Assembly: GCA_026315105.1 (NCBI GenBank)
Contig: CM048744.1
Location: forward strand, 656,397,676-656,461,675
DNA from: Locusta migratoria
Taxonomy: Eukaryota > Arthropoda > Insecta > Orthoptera > Acrididae
Length of the DNA: 64,000 nucleotides
Reading direction: 5' to 3'
Below are positions 55,565-64,000 of the stretch, piece by piece. Positions within the stretch are counted from its first letter, which is position 1. Every line of letters starts with the position of its first letter. The notes below the pieces were generated by a model. It saw only the letters and a program-made list of their open reading frames with translations, did no database searches and was not told the origin of the DNA. The translations under genes were made by a program, and so were the position numbers.

Positions 55565-55990
55565 TTTATTCATCCACTATTTGAGAATGAGAGCATACAG
55601 CGACTTACAACAATTTTTGCAAATAATCTCAAACCCTTAGGAAGCTTTTTTTGCTGACAGTCCATTAAAGTTTATCGCTTAGTACTTGTCCACTATCCAT
55701 ACAGGAAAACTACGGCATTCGGTACTACGTTGAAATTTATTACATCTACATTACTAATAGCATTTGCGAGAAATTTTACAGACATTATACATATATACCA
55801 ATTAATGTGCTGTCGACGTTATATCATAATACGATACAGAGTTCAGGATATATCACATGATAAACAACGAAATGCATGGAAAACAGCTCCATTATGTATG
55901 AAACAGTTTATTACCGACCAATTATTTTCTTAACATATTTTGCAAACTTTCGTCTCTACATACCTGCAATATTATGTTACTATAGGACAT
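55565..55990 (+). repeat. Dispersed repeat, second copy of 16470-16800
   Basis: It shares CACTATTTGAGAATGAGAG, CAGCGACTTACAACA, TTTGCTGACAGTCC and TTTACAGACATTATACATAT with the repeat near 16.5 kb. Same orientation. Confidence 0.7.
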
Positions 55991-56049
55991 ATCATTTAAG
56001 AGATATGTAATCATGATTGAGCTCCATGGAAATGAAACTTAAAAGGACA

Positions 56050-56273
56050 TACAGTGGGCCAAAAGGCAATGGGCAGAAAGAGGGGGGGGGGGGAGAGTAG
56101 ATAGTGAGGCAGCTCACTGTCGCAGGTTCGAATCCTCTCTGCGGTGTGTGTGTGTGTGTGTGTGTGTGTTTGTCTGTGTGTTATGTTGTTTGCATACGTT
56201 AAAGTAGCACATAAATCTATGCACCTTGACCTCGACAATTTAATCCCTTGGGTTTAAAGACATTTGAACATTG
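56050..56273 (+). repeat. tRNA-derived SINE, degraded, with G-run and (GT)n
   Basis: A B box GGTTCGAATCC at about 56126 and the tail GGGTTTAAAGACATTTGAAC are kept. A run of 12 G (about 56082-56093) and a GT repeat (about 56143-56169) lie inside. Confidence 0.7.
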
Positions 56274-57349
56274 GAGAAGTAAATGGAGTAATACAAGAAT
56301 GGAATAAATACACCAATAAACTAACGATGTTATTTGCGAAACACTTCCGATACACCAAAACTAGAAAAAGAGAATCTCTAGTGAAAATGGACTTTAAAAT
56401 GGAGTCTTTAAGAGGTGTGCCTGCTTCTCCTTCTGCTCCTGCATGTCACATTCATCTACCATCCACCGTGTCTGTCCATCGCCCATTGTCCTTCTCTACG
56501 TCTCATATCCTCATTTGTTCATTTTCTCTTCTTCATCTACCTTTCTGTCCATATCCTCTTTCCCTCACACCAACTCTTCAGTATGAAGAAATTAAAAGAA
56601 AAAATGTAGGGACTTCCTTCAGATTTTTAGTTATTGTAGAAATAAATATGAAGTCACTCCTATAGAAAAGTAAACGAAATGACAGCAATAAACGACGTAA
56701 TTTACTGACTATGTTATCGCTGTATTTACATTTTCGCTCCTAACAACGTTGTAACTGTCCGTTATGAATGTGTGACTCCAAATCGACAATTTACATGAAC
56801 TTCCCTGGTATACGACTTCACGAGACATTGTTACTTTTGTATAACACTTTTACTACAGCATCCGATCGGTACACAGGGCAGAAGTTGTTGCCACTTACTA
56901 TTCTCGGAGATTTGAATGGATGATAGGAAAGCTAGCACCAGAATAATAGATATGAAAGCATCTCCACCATTCTTGACGGCAACGTAAACACAGGAATTTT
57001 GTTTTGTGTACATGTGTGGCAAAGCACCTTTTCAATTACCGTATATAAGTTGTATAATTAATGTCAAAAATTGATACTGAAATCGATGCTGTAATTTTCG
57101 TGATGAAATATTAATATTATGATGTCAAGTCGAAGGTACTCAGTTTCGACATTTCGTTTATTTTTGTTTTTAGGCGTATTATGGTGAGAGGCAAGCTGAC
57201 TCACCAGAATCAAACATTTCCAATATTGAGAGGCAATGGGTCTCACAAATACTTAGTATTCCCTGAATACTTCTGATAGTTCTGGGAGAGTCAGATACGT
57301 GACAAAGTAGAAAGTGGAAATCCCAATTGCAAAGATCAGTTGATGACTA
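56274..57349. other. Unassigned region
   Basis: A 133-codon frame at 56264-56665 overlaps the SINE tail and shows no motif. Nothing else recognised. Confidence 0.45.
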
Positions 57350-57965
57350 ATATGAATGATATCAAACTAACTTTCTGTCTTGGTTTAAAATGCTGAGAGT
57401 AATTATTTAAAGAACAATGAAAAAACTGATCATGGGGAAGATCGGTTTGGGTACCACAGTGATAGAGGATCAAGCGAGATGACACTCACCCTTCCTTTAT
57501 TTTTGTTTTATTAAAGAAGGGTATTCCTCCGTTTGTAATCTATTTTAGAGAAAGCTTTCGAGAATGTTGTATCGATTACAGCATTTGAAAATCTGCAGGT
57601 TTCAGAGAAAAGGACGCGGACTGGAAACCCATACAAGTCGTACAGAAAACGTATGGAAGTTACGGGACTCCGATGATAAACACTCAACGGTTTAGAAGGG
57701 AGTACGATAGGATTTTAGTGGCCTATGACCAATGATATTAGGACTGTACATTGGGGAAGCTGTGCAGGGAAATTAATTGTAATGGAAATATTAAGTTGGG
57801 AAAAGAAATAAAGACTTTGCGGTTGTAAGTCTGTCAGAGTGCAGGAGAACTTAATAATCAGTTTCTTGACAGGGAAACACAAGATGATAATTGAAGAAAA
57901 GAAAAATGTAGGCCAATGTAGTCGAATTAAATCAGATGATGCTGACGAAAATATAGTCATATTCA

Positions 57966-57968
<3 letters not shown>
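57350..57968 (+). pseudogene. RTE-like LINE relic, heavily decayed
   Basis: Weak traces of RT blocks remain in order: GEDRFGYHSDRGSSEMTLTL (for EDQFGFRKG-GTREAI), LEKAFENVVS (for VDLEKAFDNVDW), and CSRIKSDDADENI near the end. Stops are frequent. It appears to end at a poly-A run. Confidence 0.5.

Positions 57969-58017
<49 letters not shown>
57969..58017. repeat. 49-base poly-A tract
   Basis: An unbroken A run directly after the decayed RTE-like relic. RTE LINEs do not usually carry long poly-A, so its origin is open. Confidence 0.97.
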
Positions 58018-58021
<4 letters not shown>

Positions 58022-58750
58022 GAACGCCTTGAAGAATTGAGATAGGAATTTCTTAATCATTGCATGAACAAAATCCAGATTTTTCATTGGTGACATAAAA
58101 ATTAAGCTATTTTCCCTTTATAGTCATCATATATTTCGGAGGGCGTGGGCAGGTGATAGGGTGCCCCTTCTATATGTCGGATGGCTGGTTTCGCCGCCTG
58201 CCGCGCACAGAGACGCAGACAGCAGGTGCCATGTAGGGAGCAGGCGCGGGCCCTGCCTCGGCCTCTTAATAGTTCGGCAATTAGCCGCAGAGCGGCGCGG
58301 CGCCACTTTGCGGCAGTTGGTGGCTGGCTGTCCCGCCAGTTCTGCGCATTAAACTGCCTCTGCTTGAGAGCCCTCCACAAACTTGCTCTCCGCCACCACC
58401 GCACCACCGCCGTTATAAATTTTACACCCATTACCCATATTTCCAGAAGGCATTAAGTGGGGCACAGTAACTACCCTCACACTTCTCCAAAATATACGTA
58501 CTACTAACAGATCCATTCTCAGTCTTTTCACGAATTGCTTGACTCATTTATGCTACCATAAATATTAAAAAAGACAATTTATCTCTATATTTAAAAAATT
58601 GTGGCGTTCGTTTGTGTGAGTTTCAAAATCTCAGTTATTCGCCGATTGAGCTCGAATTTGTCGCAATGTTGCAGTGTAAAGAAGGAAGGTTTTTAGATAC
58701 CTATTTACTTAATATATTACACATAACCTATGTATAATATATAATAAAGC
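58018..58750. other. Unassigned, with GC-rich island
   Basis: A GC-rich stretch at about 58180-58440 stands out in AT-rich surroundings. Open frames on both strands there reflect composition. No gene called. Confidence 0.5.
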
Positions 58751-58754
58751 AGGA

Positions 58755-60960
58755 TCGAACATGGTAATTGGATGTTTCTATAGGCCTCTTGGCTCAGCAG
58801 ACATTGTAGCAAAACACCTGAAGGAAAATTTGGAAAATATTTCCAGTTGATTTCGCAATCATGTTATAGTTTTGGGAGGAGATTTTAATTTACCGGATAT
58901 GGACTGGGGGACCCAAACGTTTACTACGGATGGCAGGGACAAAGAATCCAATGAAATTGTTTTGAGTGCATTCTCTGAAAATTACCTTGAGCAGTTAAAC
59001 ACAGAACTGACTCGTGGTGACAACATATTAGACCTTCTGGTGACAAACAGACCCTAACTATTCGAAACAATTAACGCAGAACAGGAAATCAGCGATCATA
59101 AAGCGGTTACAGCATCGATAATTTCAGCCATAAATAGAAAGCCATCGTACAATACACATTAGATGAGTATATACCAAGCAAGATCGTAAAATTGGAAAGA
59201 AGCCACCACGGTACAACAAGCGAATTAGAAAACTGCTACGGAAGCAAAGCCAAACCATTGTAGACAAACAAAAATTAAACGAAGCGAAATGTAGCGTGAG
59301 GAGGGCTATGCGAGAGGCGTTCCAGTTCGAAAGTAAAGTTCTATGTACTGACTTGTATGAAAATCCTAAAAAATTTTGGTCTTATGTCAAAGCGGTAGGT
59401 GGATCAAAACAAAACCTCCAAAGCTGTTTCACAGAGGGAGATTGCACTTTATTTCCTTCTCTAGATTGCCGCACAGATTACAAAATGGGAGACATCAAAA
59501 TAATTAAAATCGCTCAAAAGTGGAAAGGCCGCAGGACCTGATGGATACCAGTTTGTTTTTACACAGAGTACGCGAAGGAACTCGCCCCCCTTCTTGCAGT
59601 GATGTACCGTAGGTCTCTAGAAGAGCGTAGCGTTCCGAAAGATTGGAAAGTCGCGCAGGTCATCCCCGTTTTTAAGAAGGGACGTCGAACAGATGTACAG
59701 AACTATAGGCCTATACCTCTAACGTCGTTCAGTTGTAGAATTTTGGAACATGTATTATGTTCGAGTATAATGACATTTCTGGAGACTTAGTAATCTGCCC
59801 TGTAGGAATCAGCATGGGTTTCGAAAAAGGCGAGCGTGTGAAACCCAGCTCTTGCTATTCGTCCACGAGACTCAAAGGACCATAGACACGGGTTCTCAGG
59901 TAGATGCTGTGTTTCTTGACTTCCGCAAGGCGTTTTATACAGTTCCCCACAGACGTTTAATGGACAAAGTAAGAGTGAATGGTCTATCAGACCAACTGTG
60001 TGATTGGATTGAGGAGTTCCTAGATAACAGAATGCAGCATGTCTTTTTCAATGGAGAGAAGTCTTCCAAAATAAGAGTGATGTCAGGTGTGCCACAGGGG
60101 AGTGTCGTGGGTCCGTTGCTGTTCACGATATATATATATGACCTTGCGGATAACATCGGAAAATCATTGAGGCTTTTTACGGATGATGCTGTAGTATATA
60201 GAGAGGTTGTAACAATGGAAAATTGTATTGAAATACAGGAGGATCTGCATCGAATTGACGCATGTTGCAGGGAATGGCAATTGAATCTCATTGTAGACAA
60301 GTGTAATCTGCTGCGAATACATATAAAGAAAGGTCCTTTATCATTTAGCTACACTATAGCCGGTCAGCAACTGGAGGCAGTTAATTCCATAAATTATTTG
60401 GAAGTACGCATTAGGAGTGATTTAAAATGGAACGCCCATATAAATTCAATGGTCGGTAAAGCAGATACCAGATTCATTGGAAGAATCCCAAGGAAATGCA
60501 GTCCGAAAACAAAAGAAGTTGGTTACTGTACACTTGTTCGCCCACTGATTGAATACTGCTCACCGGTGTGGGATCCGTACCAGTTGGAATGATAGAGGAA
60601 GCAGAAAAGATCCAATGGAGAGCAGCGCGCTTCGTTACAGGATCATTTGGTAATCGTGAAAGCGTTACGGAGATGATCGATAAACTCCAGTGGAAGACTC
60701 TGCAGGAGAGACGCTCTGACGCTCGGTAAGGGCTTTTGTCGAAGTTTCTACAAAATACCTTTACCGAGGAGTCTAGCAGTATATTGCTTGCTCCTACGTA
60801 TATCTCGCGAAGAGATTATGAAGATGAAATCAGAGACATTGGAGCCCACACAGAGGCATACCGACAATCTTTCTCTCCGCGAACAATACGTGACTGGAAT
60901 AGGAGAACCGATAGTGGTACTCAAGGTATCCACCTTGCGGAGTATGGATGTAGATGTAGA
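58755..60960 (+). pseudogene. CR1/L2-like endonuclease-reverse transcriptase, broken
   Basis: The endonuclease end is visible as VIVLGGDFNLPDMDWGTQTF, DNILDLLVTNRP and ISDHKAVTASI. The RT follows: SVPKDWKVAQVIPVFKKGRR, QNYRPIPLTSFSC, VDAVFLDFRKAFYTVPHRRL, VMSGVPQGSVVGPLLFTIYI and LRLFTDDAVVY, keeping both catalytic Asp. The C-terminal part has RPLIEYCSPVWDPYQLE, IQWRAARFVTGSFGNRESVT and SPRTIRDWNRR. One frame of 246 codons (59852-60592) is whole. Stops or frame changes at about 58850, 59056, 59540, 59790, 60590 and 60728 break the rest. It is the best-preserved RT relic here after the 9.1-9.8 kb one. Confidence 0.9.
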
Positions 60961-60962
60961 AT
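58755..60962 (+). mobile_element. CR1/L2-like LINE, 5'-truncated
   Basis: It runs from the middle of the endonuclease to a 3' end with GGATGTAGATGTAGA, a short hexamer repeat usual for this LINE group. No target duplication found. Confidence 0.75.
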
Positions 60963-62734
60963 AGGACACTTTTGCGTTTTTGGTAACGACTTTTCCACAC
61001 TGTAAAATTTATATAAATTCAAATATGAATATAATAAAAAATAGGTATGTAAAAACATGCGCGTGTTCGAGCAGTACGTTGTATAAAAATTTCAAAGCAT
61101 TCAGTCAAGAACTTTCGAAGGTAAAATATTTGGAACATAGCTCTAAACATGGTTCTAAGTTAAAGTTCTAAGACGAGATAGAGGAAGGGTAGGTAATGAC
61201 GAAAAGGGTGCAGTTTTTAAAAATCTTTTCATCCCCTATTTCACACTCTTAAATAGCTGATTTTCAGAAAAAGCCGAAAGACGCCTTTTTTATATTCTAA
61301 CCAAGAATCCATATACCAGTTTATGTAGGTCTAGCTGCAAAACTGACTTGATAACAGCGTATTTTCAAAATGCTTTTCATCCCCTATTTTACCCCCATTA
61401 GGGGCAGAATATCGAAAAATCGCTTCTTAACCGACGATAACGGTGTAAGATGAACACTCTCTGGAAATATCAAGTTTTTATCATCAGTGGTTTTGGCTAG
61501 GCGATGATAAGTCATTTATTTAATGAGTCAGTCAGTCAGAACATTGTCTTTAATCTCTATATATAAAAATGTTATGTTGGTTTGTGTGTTTCCTTTTCTA
61601 TTTATTCTATACTAGCTTAAACCCACGGCTCCGCTAGCGTGGTTGATTATGATATTATGATAGATAATGCCCGAAAAGTCAAATCGATTTTTTAAAGAGA
61701 TGTCTTGAAAGAAATTTCTTTTTTACTGCTTTATTTATTTTTTCTTATTTCCTTATTCGTATGCAAATCCTTACAGAGAAAGAGCTGAAGACATTGTAGC
61801 ACGCACAGACCAAAGATATGGTCTATGGCTTCACTTTTCATGTATGTAACATCCTTGCTATAGAGTCGCAAACGTCATCGCTGGCCTTCAGTCCGAATTT
61901 TTTTTATAATTTGATGACTTTCAATCCCCGTATAGTATCGGCATGGAACTGCTATGGTGTACAACGGGAGGATTCGGACAGCAATTACACACAGACCATT
62001 CGTTTGCGTTCTGCAGTTTTCGCTGCAAAGCGAAATATTAACACACACACACGTAGAATTTTATATACACCGATATCTTTCCATCCCAAAATACTCCACC
62101 CTTTTATCATAATCAACCCTCAAGCAACAATGCAACCAATAAAACCATTTTCAAAGGGTAAATATAATTTTCAAAGAGTAATTATTGTTCCGCATTTCGC
62201 GTTATATTCTTCAAATTACTAAATATCTACCAGATCGCTATAAAACCGTGCCTAAATCCTTCCTCAGGTATAAATTAGTAACTGAACAAATATTTAGGTC
62301 TGTGCGTCTTGTCGTTCGGACGTGATAAGCGTACACCGAACAGACATTCACATTTATAGATATAATGAGAGTCAGGCAGAGCGAAGCGTGACGTGTTGAG
62401 CTAGTTTATAATGATTGTACTCGCACCTGGATTGTATCTCTGAACTGGTATCCTAACAGTATTCTTTATCATTAAAACGTGGTATCGCTACAATACATAT
62501 GTTGGCTGAGTGCAAATCGCGATTTTTCAGGGTTTTGGCGTTCAGTTTTTACACTGTCAGAAATAAATTACCGATGACGGTAGGCACCAATTGTGCGATA
62601 GTAGATGTAAGCATAATTGTCTAAACGCGGACCATAAACAGTGTCTGACCTGGCTGCCAGAGGGCCACTTGTGTGTAGCCTTTAATGAAGAATGTTTACA
62701 GACATAAGGCTCATTCTGGTATCAACATGTAAAG
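60963..62734. repeat. Mixed dispersed-repeat debris
   Basis: Two related segments start TTTTCATCCCCTATTT (about 61230 and 61375). ACTAGCTTAAACCCACGGCT then CCGCTAGCGTGG at about 61612 is the start of a non-coding insect repeat. A 134-codon frame (61818-62222) has no motif. No gene called. Confidence 0.45.
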
Positions 62735-63063
62735 TAAACATGCACCATGCCACAGAGAGGCACTCTCGCTCTCCTTTCAGCCAACTGAGTGAGTTTAAAA
62801 GCGGGCAAGTTGCGGCCTTCTAAGTGGTGGGATGCTCCTATAGGATAATTTCCACGCGAGTTGGACGTGCTATGCCAGTCGTCCAACGATACTGATAAAT
62901 CTGTCATGTGAACAGTCTTCAATCCTCAGTCGAGTATTACGGCAGACACCTATATGGGCAACAATGGCAGTTGGTACAGCTACCACAGCACAGATAACAG
63001 GGCTTGTGAGTCCAGAAATGTTAACACCAACTTTTGCCAGGGATTCCTACCAGTGGGACTGAG
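62735..63063 (+). pseudogene. Possible Tc1-like transposase N-terminal relic
   Basis: A short frame starts MPQRGTLALLSAN. Further on, text such as GKLRPSKWWDAPIG and TATTAQITGLVSPEMLTPTF is reminiscent of a Tc1 helix-turn-helix start. Stops are frequent. Low certainty. Confidence 0.35.
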
Positions 63064-63077
63064 AGGGAAAAAAATTT

Positions 63078-63261
63078 CATATGATTATTAAGCTTATGGG
63101 ACTTAACTGCTGGGTCATCAGTCCCAAAACTTATAAACTAACTTATACTAAAAACAAGAGAAACATTCTTGCTCGAGGGAGTATTCGAATCCCCGATGGG
63201 AAACGGCCTAGCGCATCGGAGCATAGCGCCTCAATGTTCTCCGCAAGTCCACTGCGGCTGA
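63078..63261 (-). repeat. tRNA-derived SINE, degraded
   Basis: The plus strand shows TAAGCTTATGGGACTTAACT, GGGTCATCAGTCCC and GAGTATTCGAATCCCCGATG, the reversed tail and B box of the main SINE. The head is weak. Confidence 0.8.
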
Positions 63262-63324
63262 TCCACACACCTACCCCGTGTTCCACTCACGCCATAGCAT
63301 CAACTAGTGCCGTCAGAAAATCAC

Positions 63325-63560
63325 AGATGGTCAAAGGAAAGTTGGGCTTTAACGTCCCATCGACAGCATGGTCATTACAGACGGGGGTGATGCTCGGACA
63401 TTTGGGTGGGACTGGGAAGCAAATCGGCCGTGCCCTTTTCAAACGAAACCTTCAGGAATTTGCCTGGAGTGATTTAGGAAAATCACATAAAACCTGGATA
63501 TCTGGAGGTGGATGTGAACCGCCGTCTTCCCGATTGCGATTCCACTCTAGTGGCTCTAGG
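63325..63560 (-). repeat. tRNA-derived SINE, second family
   Basis: The minus strand reads GGGAAGACGGCGGTTCACAT (B box), CCAGGTTTTATGTGATTTTC, GGCAAATTCCTGAAGG and GTCGATGGGACGTTAAAGCC. It is the same family as 37860-38072, with a longer tail. Confidence 0.8.
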
Positions 63561-63945
63561 AACCAGGGTAATTTTACAAGTTTAAAGTTCATTTAACAGT
63601 CATATCCATAAAACATGTAGGTCTTAAAGTTTTAACTTGTAACATTCACTAGAAAGACTTTTTATTAAAAAAGTTTAAACCTATAGATGCAGTAGTAAGA
63701 TCTTTTTAGTTATATGTGTTTTGGATCTGACTGGTAAATGTTTTATGCGGAGTACATGAGTCCTCATGATTCGAAATCTGCGCATATGATGTGCAGTCGT
63801 ATTAACATCGATACGTATCTTTCAAAATAAATAAATAAATAAATGGTTTCGCAGCCTTCCATAATATGGACACCGAAACGGAACATTTTGTACTGGGTTA
63901 GAAACACAAAAACTTTCACATCCCCCCCCTTTCTTCCAAATAAAC
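63561..63945. other. AT-rich spacer
   Basis: A short (AAAT)n lies at about 63827-63845. No gene. Confidence 0.5.
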
Positions 63946-64000
63946 GTTCAGAGGGATTAGATCAGCAGACCTTGTAGGCCAGGCACTTGGTCCCTCTCCA
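63946..64000 (-). pseudogene. Mariner-type transposase fragment at the window edge
   Basis: The minus strand reads GEGPSAWPTRSADLIPLNVY, against the HGPHSWPARSPDLPPVDFFL block of the transposase at 34.1 kb. The last catalytic Asp is Asn here. The rest lies outside the window. Confidence 0.6.

Overview
The window reads as intergenic or intronic DNA from a very large, repeat-filled insect genome. The best guess is an orthopteran (grasshopper or cricket group) or a close polyneopteran. This is an inference from repeat families I recognise: tRNA-headed SINEs carrying a GGCCGCGGTGGCCGAG head, a roughly 390-bp tRNA-related element typical of grasshopper DNA, AP-endonuclease LINEs of the RTE type, and many Tc1/mariner relics. 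Nothing looks bacterial, so operons, ribosome binding sites and CRISPR do not apply. I see no host gene that I can name. One weak candidate is a pair of spliced exons near 31.1-31.55 kb on the minus strand.

Layout. 0-2.2 kb: four SINE copies. 2.2-5.1 kb: two inverted copies of a Cys-rich multicopy gene, forming a >1 kb imperfect palindrome. 5.7-6.7 kb: 3' end of a Ty3/gypsy element. 7.3-9.8 kb: a MITE beside an RTE LINE with a perfect 14-bp target duplication. 10-15 kb: SINEs, a Tc1 relic, a palindromic MITE and a gypsy integrase relic. 16-18.5 kb: a degraded irregular tandem array. 20-27.8 kb: two copies of a 1.2-kb unknown repeat flanking Penelope and gag relics. 29-30.8 kb: a second Penelope-like element with inverted ends. 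32-37 kb: a short-period repeat, a mariner-like element with a second copy facing it, and a hAT-type insertion. 38-41.4 kb: an RTE relic and a SINE split by a 580-bp inverted-repeat element with a hammerhead ribozyme fold in each arm. 42-48.6 kb: SINEs, a Tc1 element and an RTE endonuclease relic. 49-54.4 kb: a Tigger/pogo element, a GC-rich island and nested C-rich LINEs. 54.4-64 kb: more LINE relics, including a fairly long CR1/L2-like one, then Tc1, SINE and mariner fragments at the right edge.

How the parts relate. The autonomous LINEs and Penelope-like elements would have supplied reverse transcriptase, and the SINEs depend on such enzymes. The DNA elements (Tc1, mariner, Tigger, hAT, MITEs) are mostly dead. 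Nested insertions with intact target duplications give a relative order of events in at least eight places. The most interesting signal is a recurring hairpin design in which the arms carry a hammerhead-like core (CTGATGA, stem, GAAA). It is nearly complete in one young-looking element at 39.7-40.3 kb.
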